Positions 7,752 through 15,105 are shown, counted from the first letter of the stretch. The stretch: 15,361 nucleotides of DNA from an uncultured Muribaculaceae bacterium (GCA_910578365.1 CAJTRC010000059.1:1-15361); one strand, 5' to 3'. Numbers and translations are program-made. The notes: generated from the letters alone by a model not told the origin.

Positions 7752-8798
7752 ATGAGCAATAAAGGAAAAAAACGCGGTGGCCTCGCAGGCTTTATCAGCA
7801 GCAGTAAGGGCCAGCGTTTCTTCAACTTCGCATATTCAATAGGTGCAGCTATCGTTATCTGGGGCGCACTGTTCAAGATTCTTCACCTGCCCGGCGGCAA
7901 CGCTCTGCTGTCTATAGGCATGGGTACCGAGGTGCTGATGTTCGTACTCACTGCCTTCGACCGCCCGCCGAAGGAGTACGACTGGGAGGAAGTATTCCCT
8001 CAGTTGCGCGAAAAGCCCGAAGCCGATGACGACAGCGAACCTGTAGCAGACGCAGCCGAGCTGCCGCTTGACGCGCAGACTCAGCCCGAAGCAGAAGCCG
8101 CGACAGCCGCGGCGGGCGTCCAAGGCGCTCCTGCCACAATAGTAGTGGGCGGCATGCCCTCCGGCGGAGGCTCCGTGGTATTCGGGAATCCGGATGTGAC
8201 CCGTGCTGTGTCGCAGGCCGACGCGCCCGCAGTGGTGACAGCCACCGCCGGCGATGTCGCCGGCTCGACCGAGCAGTATATCGAGCAGCTTGGAGGCATC
8301 ACAGCGCAGCTGGCCAAACTGCAGAGCACAACTCAGGCTCTCAACGAAGTAAGCGAGGTGTTGCTGCAGAGCTACCGCGTAATCAGCGAGAACTCCGACT
8401 CCATTACCGAAAGCTCACGCGGATACGTGGAGGAAATGCAGAATCTCAGCCGCAACATAGGCGGCCTGAATACAATATACGAAATTCAGCTCAAGAGCAT
8501 ATCGTCGCAGCTCGACGCCATCGACCGCGTGAACCGCGGCATAAAGGACATACGCGACATGTACGAGAAATCGGCCGACCAAAGCGCACGCTACTGCGAG
8601 GAAACCGAACGCATGGCCCGCTACATGCAGCAGCTCAACGCTGTGTATGAGCGCATGATTCAGGCCATGACCATGAACATGCACCACCCCATGATGTCGC
8701 CCGCCGACATGGCCGGTGTAGGCAACACCGAAACCGGCGCCGGCAGCGAATTCAAGGCACAGTCGGTGCCCGTCAATCACCAGAAACCCGAAGTATAA
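7752..8798 (+). CDS. gldL: Type IX secretion motor protein GldL/PorL
   Basis: A 348-residue inner-membrane protein of the proton-driven T9SS motor, in which a GldL pentamer surrounds a GldM dimer. Two transmembrane helices lie at about 26-44 and 50-68. They contain Lys42 and Glu60, which match by position the conserved intramembrane lysine and glutamate important in GldL proton coupling; this is aligned by eye. After the motif DRPPKEYDWEEVFPQL comes an Ala/Pro/Gly-rich linker at about 95-165. A long helical, coiled-coil-like cytoplasmic tail follows at about 170-320. The C-terminal 25 residues are Met/Gly-rich and probably disordered. Its stop is separated by a single base from the gldM ATG, so translation is almost certainly coupled. 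The size is somewhat above that of the shortest family members because of the linker. Confidence 0.95.
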   Translation: MSNKGKKRGGLAGFISSSKGQRFFNFAYSIGAAIVIWGALFKILHLPGGNALLSIGMGTEVLMFVLTAFDRPPKEYDWEEVFPQLREKPEADDDSEPVADAAELPLDAQTQPEAEAATAAAGVQGAPATIVVGGMPSGGGSVVFGNPDVTRAVSQADAPAVVTATAGDVAGSTEQYIEQLGGITAQLAKLQSTTQALNEVSEVLLQSYRVISENSDSITESSRGYVEEMQNLSRNIGGLNTIYEIQLKSISSQLDAIDRVNRGIKDIRDMYEKSADQSARYCEETERMARYMQQLNAVYERMIQAMTMNMHHPMMSPADMAGVGNTETGAGSEFKAQSVPVNHQKPEV

Positions 8799-8799
8799 G

Positions 8800-10365
8800 A
8801 TGGCAGCAGGCAGCAGCAGACTTACACCACGCCAGAAGATGATAAACCTGATGTATATCGTCTTGACGGCCATGCTCGCCCTGAACGTCAGCAGCGACGT
8901 TCTCGACGGCTTCAAGCAGGTGCACGATGGTCTGAGCATTACTAACAGCAGCGTGGCCGACCGGAATTTGGCCGTGTACCGTCAGCTTGAGAGTTTTGCC
9001 GCCACAAACCCCGAGAAGGGGCAGCAGTGGCTCGACAAAGCCTCGGAAGTGCGGCGCAATACCGCGGCGCTGAACCGGTATATCGACTCGCTCAAACTAC
9101 TCATTGTGCAGAAGGCTGACGGCTCTGACGGCGACCCCGACAACATTGTTAACCGCGACGATCTCGAAGCGGCGTCTGTGGTGATGCTTGCACCCGGCAA
9201 CTCGCTTGGCGAGCAATTGCGCAAGCGCATCGACAGCTACCGCACCTATGTGACCGGCATAGTCGGCGACCCCGCCAAGCAGCAGGCCATCAATGCCACA
9301 CTATCCACAGCACCCATTCAGCAGGCCGGTACTCTGGCACCCAAACTGTGGGAAGAAATGAAATTCGAACAGCAGCCCGCCATTGCGGCCGTGACTATCA
9401 TGGCCAAGATGCAGAGCGACCTGCTCAACGCCGAAGGCGAGGCCCTGTCGACCCTCCTGGCTCAGGTCGACGCCGGCGACGTGCGTGTGAACGAACTCAA
9501 CGCATACGTGCTGCCCCAGTCGCGCCTGGTGATGCGCGGTGGCAAATACTCGGCCAACATAGTGCTGGCCGCTATCGACACCACCGCCCGTCCGACTGTG
9601 TATATAGGCGGAAACAAACTTGCCAACGACCATGGCCTCTACGAAGTGAACGCAGCTTCAACCGGCAGTTTCAACTACAGCGGCTATCTGGAGGTGCCCC
9701 ACGGCGACGGTACTGTTACAAAGCATCAGTTCACTTCGTCGTACACCGTAATAGAGCCTATGGCCACAGTGTCGGCAACTATGATGAATGTACTCTACGC
9801 AGGTATCGACAACCCCATAAGCATAGGTGTGCCGGGTGTGGCCATGAGCGACATCTCGGCCTCAATCAGCAACGGCTCGCTCACCCGTAGCGGCGACCAC
9901 TGGGTGGCCCGTCCGGCAGGCGTGGGCAAGGAGGCTGTGGTTACAGTCACCGCCAATATCGACGGCCGCAGCACCACCGTGGCCACCACTACATTCCGTG
10001 TGCGCAAACTGCCCGACCCGACAGCTTACATAGCATTCAAGGGTGCCGACGGCAACATCGACCACTACAAAGGCGGCAAAGGCTTTCCGAAAGCCTCGCT
10101 TATGGCAGCCGGAGGCCTTGAAGCCGCTATCGACGACGGTCTGCTCGACACCCGCTTCAACGTGCTGGGCTTCGAAACCGTGTTCTTCGACCAGATGGGC
10201 AACGCCATACCCGAGGTGAGCGACGGCGCCAACTTCTCGCAACGCCAGAAACAGCAGTTCCAGCGTCTGAGCCGTGGCAAGCGCTTCTATATATCTAAAA
10301 TACGCGCAAGCGGTCCCGACGGCACCACCCGCGACCTCTCGCCAATCGAAGTAATTGTAAATTAA
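8800..10365 (+). CDS. gldM: Type IX secretion motor/periplasmic shaft protein GldM/PorM
   Basis: A 521-residue protein matching the usual GldM length of about 510-520. A short cytoplasmic start (LTPRQKMINLMYIVLTAMLA) leads into a single transmembrane helix at about 14-31. This helix sits inside the GldL pentamer and is among the most conserved parts of the family. The remainder is periplasmic: a helical first domain (about 35-220), then beta-rich Ig-like domains (NAYVLPQSRLVMRGGKYSAN near 228-247, IDNPISIGVPGV near 337), ending in the C-terminal domain that contacts the GldK/GldN ring. It is one nucleotide downstream of gldL and 5 nt upstream of gldN. All expected regions are present and there is no sign of truncation. 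Confidence 0.96.
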   Translation: MAAGSSRLTPRQKMINLMYIVLTAMLALNVSSDVLDGFKQVHDGLSITNSSVADRNLAVYRQLESFAATNPEKGQQWLDKASEVRRNTAALNRYIDSLKLLIVQKADGSDGDPDNIVNRDDLEAASVVMLAPGNSLGEQLRKRIDSYRTYVTGIVGDPAKQQAINATLSTAPIQQAGTLAPKLWEEMKFEQQPAIAAVTIMAKMQSDLLNAEGEALSTLLAQVDAGDVRVNELNAYVLPQSRLVMRGGKYSANIVLAAIDTTARPTVYIGGNKLANDHGLYEVNAASTGSFNYSGYLEVPHGDGTVTKHQFTSSYTVIEPMATVSATMMNVLYAGIDNPISIGVPGVAMSDISASISNGSLTRSGDHWVARPAGVGKEAVVTVTANIDGRSTTVATTTFRVRKLPDPTAYIAFKGADGNIDHYKGGKGFPKASLMAAGGLEAAIDDGLLDTRFNVLGFETVFFDQMGNAIPEVSDGANFSQRQKQQFQRLSRGKRFYISKIRASGPDGTTRDLSPIEVIVN

Positions 10366-10370
10366 ACGCC

Positions 10371-11510
10371 ATGATATACAAACTGAAAAGATACCTATTC
10401 GCTGCCGTGGCCATGCTTGTGGCCGCTGCGCCGCTTTCAGCCCAGGACAACGGCGGAGTCACACGCCGCAGAGCCTCGGACCGCCGCGGGCAGCAACAGC
10501 AGCAGGATGGCACGCAGGTAACACAGCGCATGCAGCAGTTCTATGATACCGACGGTGCTTCGATTTCCGACGCCGACCGGGCGTGGATGCGCGTAATATA
10601 TCGCCAGCTCGACCTCGAAAAGGACAAGAACGCTCCGCTGTATTTCCCCGAGGAACCCGTCGACGGACAGCTCAACTTGTTCCGGGTAATCATGCAGCTG
10701 CTGGCCGACAACAAGGTAAGCGCTTACGAGTATCTCGATGGTAGGGAAATATTCACCGACCAGTATAAAATCAACGTGCGCGACATGCTCGACCGCTTCC
10801 ACATATACTATCAGCCGGCCAAGGGCAGTACCGACAAAAATCCGCGCTTCACCATCGAGGAAGCCGACGTACCGGCCAACGAAGTGCTGTCGTACTACCT
10901 TATAGAGCGCTGGGAATACGACACCCGCACCAATCGCGTGCGCCCCTACGTGGAGGCTATCTGCCCGGTGCTGCACCGCAGCGGCGATTTCGGCGGCGAG
11001 GCCCTCAAGTATCCAATGTTCTGGATAAAATTCAGTGATGTGCGCCCGTGGCTGTCGCAGCAGATGATATTCCTCAGCGACGACAACAACCTGCCCACAT
11101 GTTCAATCGACGATTTCTTCAATCTTACCATGTACGACGGCGAGATATATAAGACACGCAACCTCAAAAACAAGTCGATGGCTCAGCTTTACCCCGATGC
11201 CGATGACCGCAAGCGCGCCGCCGACAGCATCCAGAGCCAGATTGACAACTTCGGGCAGAAACTGTGGGTGCCCGACCGCGAGCAGGTAATAGCTCAGCGC
11301 GAGGCCCGCGAAGCTGCTGCCCGTGGCGAGGCTACCGAGGGCGCCGAAGGGGAAGCCGCTGTAGCCGAAGCGACAAAGGAAAAGAAGGAGGCCGTACGCT
11401 CGACAAAACGCTCGTCGAAGCGCAGCGCCGCCAAAGTCAAGAAACCTAAAGAACCCAAACCGCAGAACAACAGTTCGAACGCCGTCCGCAGCGTGCGTCG
11501 CCGAAAATAA
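10371..11510 (+). CDS. gldN: Type IX secretion ring protein GldN/PorN
   Basis: A 379-residue periplasmic protein that partners GldK/PorK in the T9SS ring and contacts GldM. A signal peptide covers about 1-24 (AAAPLSA then QDNGG), followed by a Gln-rich patch (five Gln near residue 41). The conserved core runs from about 60 to 305. It includes WMRVIYRQLDLEKDKNAPLY, ending PEEPV, and typical stretches such as YQIN-like DQYKINVRDMLDRF and RPYVEAICPVL. The last 70 residues or so differ from the core: an Ala/Glu/Arg-rich segment, then a Lys/Arg-rich tail ending VRRRK. The extension makes the protein slightly longer than typical GldN (about 340-360). Its stop TAA is immediately followed by the ATG of a methyltransferase gene. 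Confidence 0.95.
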   Translation: MIYKLKRYLFAAVAMLVAAAPLSAQDNGGVTRRRASDRRGQQQQQDGTQVTQRMQQFYDTDGASISDADRAWMRVIYRQLDLEKDKNAPLYFPEEPVDGQLNLFRVIMQLLADNKVSAYEYLDGREIFTDQYKINVRDMLDRFHIYYQPAKGSTDKNPRFTIEEADVPANEVLSYYLIERWEYDTRTNRVRPYVEAICPVLHRSGDFGGEALKYPMFWIKFSDVRPWLSQQMIFLSDDNNLPTCSIDDFFNLTMYDGEIYKTRNLKNKSMAQLYPDADDRKRAADSIQSQIDNFGQKLWVPDREQVIAQREAREAAARGEATEGAEGEAAVAEATKEKKEAVRSTKRSSKRSAAKVKKPKEPKPQNNSSNAVRSVRRRK

Positions 11511-12221
11511 ATGGAAAAAACTCCTAAACTGTACCTCTTCCCGGTGCCGCTGAGCGATGTGGGGCCGGAGCAGGTTTTGCCGGGAAGCAACCTTCAGTTG
11601 CTGCTCGGCATCCGTTATTTTGTGGTGGAGAATCTACGCTCCGCCCGCCGCTTTCTTAAGGCCTGCCACAAAAGTATAATCATTGATGACCTCGAATTTA
11701 CCGAACTTAGCGAGCATACTCCGCCCGGCGAGGTCGACGACATGCTCGCACCCATGGCCCACGGACACAGCATAGGCGTGATAAGCGAGGCCGGATGCCC
11801 GGCCGTAGCCGACCCGGGCGCCGACCTGGTTGCCGCCGCCCAGCGCCGCGGTTATGAAGTAGTGCCCCTGGTAGGCCCGTCGAGCATACTTATGTCGCTG
11901 ATGGGGTCGGGGTTCAACGGCCAGCGCTTTACCTTCAACGGTTACCTGCCCATCGATGCCCGCGCCCGCGCCGGCAAGCTCAAAGACATGCAGCAGGCTA
12001 TACGCCGCGACCACTGCACCCAGATATTTATCGAAACCCCTTACCGCAACAACAAACTCATAGAAGAACTATGCCGGGTGCTGCCGGCCGATATGCTGCT
12101 GTGCGTGGCAAGTGACATCACCGGCCCGCGCCAGCGCATAAATACACGCCGTATCGACCAGTGGCGCCGCATAAAACCCGATTACGACAAAATTCCGGCA
12201 ATATTCCTATTGAACTCATAA
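11511..12221 (+). CDS. SAM-dependent methyltransferase, RsmI-like (tetrapyrrole methylase fold)
   Basis: A 236-residue cytoplasmic methyltransferase of the RsmI/tetrapyrrole-methylase superfamily. The start LYLFPVPLSDV corresponds to the LYLVxTPIGN opening of RsmI. ISEAGCPAVADPGADLV at about 87-103 matches the SAM-binding SDAGTPxISDPG motif. VPLVGPSSILMSLMGSG and FNGYLP near 120-147 and IETPYRNNKL near 174 are also family features. It is about 40-50 residues shorter than canonical RsmI, which 2'-O-methylates C1402 of 16S rRNA, and lacks the usual C-terminal extension. It may therefore be the RsmI paralogue common in Bacteroidota, with an unproven substrate. It starts at the base after the gldN stop, and the next gene follows after 6 nt, so it is part of the same transcript as the T9SS genes unless an internal promoter exists. 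Confidence 0.88.
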   Translation: MEKTPKLYLFPVPLSDVGPEQVLPGSNLQLLLGIRYFVVENLRSARRFLKACHKSIIIDDLEFTELSEHTPPGEVDDMLAPMAHGHSIGVISEAGCPAVADPGADLVAAAQRRGYEVVPLVGPSSILMSLMGSGFNGQRFTFNGYLPIDARARAGKLKDMQQAIRRDHCTQIFIETPYRNNKLIEELCRVLPADMLLCVASDITGPRQRINTRRIDQWRRIKPDYDKIPAIFLLNS

Positions 12222-12227
12222 CCGAAA

Positions 12228-13241
12228 ATGAAACCACGCCGAACCAGCCGTCCACTGAACGATATGCCGGGACTCTTCGACAGCCTGGACTTCAGGCCCG
12301 ATGCAGGGCTGGCAGCTGACGATGCCGCCGACTTGCGCCGCCGCGAGATTCTGGCCGAGGCTCGCCGCAACTCTATTTCGTCTGTACAGATTGCCGACCA
12401 CAGTGCCGACAAGCTGCGCTTTGTGTCGTTCGGCAGCGGCAGCAGCGGCAACTGCGCCTTCGTGGGCTCGCTGCACTGCGGAGTACTCGTCGACGCAGGT
12501 GTCGACGCCGACAAGGTCCAGGCCGGCCTCAAGGCCAACGGTATCGACCCGGCCCGTGTGGCAGGCATAATCATTACCCACGACCACGGCGACCATGTGC
12601 GCTATGCCTACACCATTCTGCGCCGCTACCCGCACATGAAGCTGTGGGCCACACCGCGGTGCCTCAACGGTATTCTGCGCCGCCACAGCATTTCGCGCCG
12701 CATCAAGGACTTTCACGCGCCCATATACAAGGAATTTGCCTTTACAGTAGGCGACATTTCAATAACGCCTTTCGAAACCTCGCACGACGGTACCGACAAC
12801 GTGGGATTCTGTATCGAATATCGGGAACATACTCTGGTGATTGCCACTGACACCGGCCGTATTACCGACCGCGCCGACTTCTATATACGCAAGGCCGACA
12901 TACTTATGATAGAGGCAAACTACGATGCCGGCATGCTGCGCCGATGCGCGCGCCCCGAATACCTCAAGGCGCGTATCGCCTCGGAGCGCGGCCACATGGA
13001 CAATGCCGATACCGCGCGATATCTGGCCGGAATGTGGACCGGTAGCCTCACTCACATATATCTGTGTCATATCAGCGAGGACACCAACACGCCCGAGCAG
13101 GCTTTGGCCACTATACGCGGCGCTCTCGAGGCCGCCGGAATAAGTGTGGGCGACGGCAGCGGACGACTCGACCAGCGCGATGCCGACGTGCAGCTGACGG
13201 CTCTGCCACGATTCGATTGCTCGCCTCTCAGCATATGGTAG
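12228..13241 (+). CDS. Metallo-beta-lactamase-fold hydrolase, YycJ/WalJ-like
   Basis: A 337-residue protein with a metal-dependent hydrolase domain starting near residue 62 (LRFVSFGSGSSGNC). The metal-binding motif THDHGDH occupies 117-123, with further ligands likely at the His of FETSHDG (near 182), Asp of IATDTG (near 208) and His of YLCHISED. This pattern is that of YycJ/WalJ proteins, which are putative exonucleases or phosphodiesterases of about 260 residues. An additional N-terminal segment of about 61 residues precedes the domain. It includes the short hydrophobic motif MPGLFDSLDF at 13-22 and then looks helical. A later ATG at 12264 would drop part of it. The upstream stop is only 6 nt away, so the longer start is preferred. 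The link to T9SS is probably only positional. Confidence 0.88.
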   Translation: MKPRRTSRPLNDMPGLFDSLDFRPDAGLAADDAADLRRREILAEARRNSISSVQIADHSADKLRFVSFGSGSSGNCAFVGSLHCGVLVDAGVDADKVQAGLKANGIDPARVAGIIITHDHGDHVRYAYTILRRYPHMKLWATPRCLNGILRRHSISRRIKDFHAPIYKEFAFTVGDISITPFETSHDGTDNVGFCIEYREHTLVIATDTGRITDRADFYIRKADILMIEANYDAGMLRRCARPEYLKARIASERGHMDNADTARYLAGMWTGSLTHIYLCHISEDTNTPEQALATIRGALEAAGISVGDGSGRLDQRDADVQLTALPRFDCSPLSIW

Positions 13242-13242
13242 A

Positions 13243-13250
13243 TAATTTTG
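13243..13250 (+). promoter_or_regulatory. Possible -7 promoter element ahead of the acyltransferase remnant
   Basis: TAATTTTG is a perfect match to the Bacteroidota TAnnTTTG element, just after the stop of the preceding hydrolase gene and 26 nt before the ATG at 13277. The nearest upstream TTG (13217-13219) is 23 nt away, longer than the usual 19-21. It may be a decayed promoter of a now broken gene, or chance. Confidence 0.35.
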
Positions 13251-13276
13251 CGTTATAATCGCTGACCGATATACCG

Positions 13277-13622
13277 ATGGATGCAATAAACGGCAGCAAG
13301 CCCCGATACGAACTGCTCGACGGCCTTCGTGGCGTGGCCGCGCTGCTGGTGATATGGTATCACTTCTTCGAAGGATTCGCTACATCGCCCACCGACCAGA
13401 TGATGAATCATGGCTATCTGGCAGTAGATTTCTTTTTTGTCCTCTCCGGCTTTGTAATCGGCTATGCCTACGACGGCCGCTGGAGCCGCGGCGCGCCCCT
13501 TCGCTGCTGTATGGCCTGTATGCGCGGTCTTGTTCGGGGGTATAATCCTTATGGCGTGGCTGGCTATGAAATTCTACGATATGCCTGTGCGCCGGCGCTT
13601 GTCGAAGCTGGCCAGGCGGTAG
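13277..13622 (+). pseudogene. Acyltransferase-3 family protein, internally deleted remnant
   Basis: The first 65 residues or so are a good N-terminus of an acyltransferase-3 membrane protein. They include YELLDGLRGVAALLVIWYHF, with the conserved Arg and His, then DFFFVLSGFVIGYAYDGRW. From about 13485 that frame turns into meaningless Cys/Arg-rich sequence and stops at 13627. In another frame, roughly 13494-13622, the sequence reads PFAAVWPVCAVLFGGIILMA, then WLAMKFYDMPVRRRLSKLAR, which resembles the last membrane helix and basic tail of the same family, ending in TAG at 13620-13622. Full-length members have about 350-400 residues; only some 110 remain. About 250-300 middle residues have therefore been lost, and the two ends are out of frame. 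The product cannot be a working acyltransferase. Confidence 0.85.
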
Positions 13623-13629
13623 AATAACA

Positions 13630-13659
13630 AAGCCCGAAGCTGTATGGGCCTTCGGGCTT
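13630..13659. terminator. Hairpin terminator after the T9SS-side gene run
   Basis: AAGCCCGAAG (13630-13639) pairs perfectly over 10 bp with CTTCGGGCTT (13650-13659) across a 10-nt loop. On the plus strand it is followed by TATGTTTTA, a modest U-rich tract. On the minus strand a weaker T-rich stretch follows. It lies 7 nt after the remnant's stop and before the convergent DUF1573 gene, the right place for a terminator serving the plus-strand run and possibly both sides. Confidence 0.75.
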
Positions 13660-13721
13660 ATGTTTTACCAACAATTCCGTATAATTATCCGATGCAAAAT
13701 TACAACGGATTTATTGATTGC

Positions 13722-13745
13722 GAAATACCCTTTTTGTGGTATTTT
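13722..13745 (-). terminator. Weak hairpin at the end of the DUF1573 gene
   Basis: On the minus strand AAAATACC and GGTATTTC pair around an 8-nt A/G-rich loop, overlapping the TAA stop at 13744-13746. The stem is 7 bp and AT-rich and has no clear U-run, so it is at best a weak terminator. The stronger hairpin at 13630-13659 may do the work for this strand as well. Confidence 0.3.
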
Positions 13746-14811
13746 ATCGTTTGATTATGCCGGTGACGCGCAGTGTCTGTACCGGATTGAGGGGGTCGGA
13801 GCTTATCAGCGACAGTTTGGCGTTGATGATTTTGCCGCTGATAGCCTGCGGATTGACTGTTACATGTATTGTGGCCGACTTGCCTTTTTTGATTTCGTCG
13901 GAACTTACAGTGGCGCTGATGCCCGGGTCGGTGCTGTACACGCGGCGTACGTACAGTGTGCTTTTGCCTATATTGCTCAGTCGTATCTCGCCCGCCAGTG
14001 GAGTGGTGCCGTCGGTGATGCCGAGGTCGAGTCCGGTGGTTTCCGGCGCGGCTATGGGAGCTTTCTTCATCTGGTCGGGGCTGAGCCGGCTGAAGTCTTC
14101 GTTGACTATGGCAGTTACAGGCAGACGGTACACCGAGTCGGGTCGGGCAGGGTCGGGGATAAGAGTGATTTCATTTTCCACAAGGCCGTAGAGGGGGCAT
14201 TTGCCGCTGCGGAAATAGAGAGTCATGGCGCTTTGTTCGCCGGGAGGAATCACTTCGGGCACCAAAGCCACGTCGATGTACCCGGGCATGTCGGCAAAGA
14301 GCGGACGCAGCGAGTCGGCGGTGCTGTTGTACATGCTCAGGCTCGATGTTTTAAGCCTGCCTTTGTCGACCTGGCCAACCATTATGGCTCCGCGGCGCAG
14401 TTTCAGAGGGCCGAAGTCAACCGGATACTGTGAGCCTATCGACGATGCGTTGCCTATCACCACGCCGTTGATGGCAAGGCGTTGGCGAGGCTGGCCGCTG
14501 ATTTCCACCTGTACGTATTTGGTAAATCGTCCCGGGCGTCCGGCCGGGTCGTATGCCACGCTTATTGCGGCGGTATCGCCCGGGGCCACGGGGTCGAGGG
14601 GATACTGCGGAGATGTGCAGCCACAGTTGGCGCGGGCACCGATTATGGCCACGGCTTCGTTGCCGTGGTTTACAAAGCGGAATGTACAGGCGGCCTTGCC
14701 GTCGGCTTCGTGAAAAGCTCCGAAGTTATGCTCGGTGTTAAGCCATTCGACCTGCGCCTGCGCCATCAGGGCACAGAGCATAATGGACAATATAGTCAGC
14801 GCGTGTTTCAT
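13744..14811 (-). CDS. Secreted DUF1573 domain protein
   Basis: A 355-residue exported protein from the ATG at 14811. An in-frame TTG at 14823 would add only four residues before the same signal peptide. The signal peptide covers about 1-20 (ILSIMLCALMAQAQ). The mature protein opens with VEWLNTEHNFGAFHEADGKA and carries ARANCGCTSPQYPLDPVAPG near 60-78, the hallmark of DUF1573, an Ig-like ASH/Hydin-related domain common in Bacteroidota. Further beta-sandwich repeats follow, with similar patterns such as VIPPGEQSAMTLYF near 190 and GKSATIHVTVNP near 315, so three or four domains are likely. No lipobox or C-terminal T9SS sorting signal is evident. It is convergent with the preceding plus-strand run and downstream of the SRP RNA on the same strand. 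The function of the family is unknown. Confidence 0.9.
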   Translation of the reverse strand: MKHALTILSIMLCALMAQAQVEWLNTEHNFGAFHEADGKAACTFRFVNHGNEAVAIIGARANCGCTSPQYPLDPVAPGDTAAISVAYDPAGRPGRFTKYVQVEISGQPRQRLAINGVVIGNASSIGSQYPVDFGPLKLRRGAIMVGQVDKGRLKTSSLSMYNSTADSLRPLFADMPGYIDVALVPEVIPPGEQSAMTLYFRSGKCPLYGLVENEITLIPDPARPDSVYRLPVTAIVNEDFSRLSPDQMKKAPIAAPETTGLDLGITDGTTPLAGEIRLSNIGKSTLYVRRVYSTDPGISATVSSDEIKKGKSATIHVTVNPQAISGKIINAKLSLISSDPLNPVQTLRVTGIIKR

Positions 14812-14840
14812 TGTCGTTGTCAAATTCTATGGGGTGTTGC

Positions 14841-14861
14841 GGCCGGTAGTTCTGCCGGGCC
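14841..14861. other. Small inverted repeat upstream of the DUF1573 gene
   Basis: GGCCGG (14841-14846) and CCGGGCC (14855-14861) form a 6-bp GC-rich stem with one bulge and an 8-nt loop, 30 nt before the DUF1573 ATG on the minus strand. It lacks a U-run. It could be an operator or mRNA leader hairpin; no convincing promoter for the gene could be read nearby. Confidence 0.3.
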
Positions 14862-14912
14862 TTCTGCATTCACACAACAACAGGGGAGTGTGTATGGTTG
14901 CCGATATTAAAC

Positions 14913-14927
14913 AAAAAAAGGGCAAGT
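14913..14927 (-). terminator. Terminator of the SRP RNA
   Basis: On the minus strand the 3' arm of the SRP RNA closing helix (ACTTGCCC, 14927-14920) is followed directly by seven T (14919-14913). The RNA's own end helix thus serves as an intrinsic terminator, limiting read-through into the DUF1573 gene 100 nt downstream. Confidence 0.75.
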
Positions 14928-15013
14928 GATCTACACCGGCCGCTCAACCTAATACCCTTGCTTCTTTCGGGACCTGGGGGATTCAAAGGGAGCTTGCCGC
15001 GTAGGACTTACCC
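14920..15013 (-). ncRNA. ffs: Signal recognition particle RNA (4.5S-type, small bacterial SRP RNA)
   Basis: The minus-strand transcript is about 94 nt. Its apical part reads CAGGUCCCGAAAGAAGCA, the Ffh-binding hairpin, whose E. coli counterpart is CAGGUCCGGAAGGAAGCA. The 3' half contains GGUGUAGAUCA, similar to the conserved GGAUGUAG region of other SRP RNAs. The ends close perfectly: 5' GGGUAAGU (15013-15006) pairs with 3' ACUUGCCC (14927-14920). The RNA scaffolds Ffh and helps FtsY in co-translational targeting. It has its own promoter (15019-15048) and ends in a run of seven U. The apical loop departs from the usual GGAA tetraloop (see findings). The ends are inferred from pairing and promoter spacing. 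Confidence 0.9.
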
Positions 15014-15018
15014 GGGTG

Positions 15019-15048
15019 CAAAGTTACTACAAATATTCGTAACTGCAA
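15019..15048 (-). promoter_or_regulatory. Promoter of the SRP RNA gene (Bacteroidota type)
   Basis: On the minus strand TTG (15048-15046) is followed after exactly 19 nt by TAACTTTG (15026-15019), a full match to TTG-N19-TAnnTTTG, the consensus for the primary sigma factor of Bacteroidota. The predicted start about 6 nt downstream coincides with the base at 15013 that opens the RNA's closing helix, so promoter and RNA support each other. Confidence 0.85.
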
Positions 15049-15105
15049 TGTTTCTTAACAATCTTTATATTTTCGACAGCGCGGATATCCCGTTAAAAAT
15101 GGGGC

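Noticed and set aside
13695..13702. TAATTTTG on the minus strand, a perfect -7 match
   Set aside because: No TTG lies 19-21 nt upstream and it would drive transcription only into the back of the acyltransferase remnant.
13660..14433. A 257-codon open frame on the plus strand
   Set aside because: It is antisense to the DUF1573 gene, which has a signal peptide and the CGCT hallmark on the minus strand.
14831..14840. GGGTGTTGC shared with the hairpin arm at 15106
   Set aside because: Only nine bases, with no matching flanks; likely chance.
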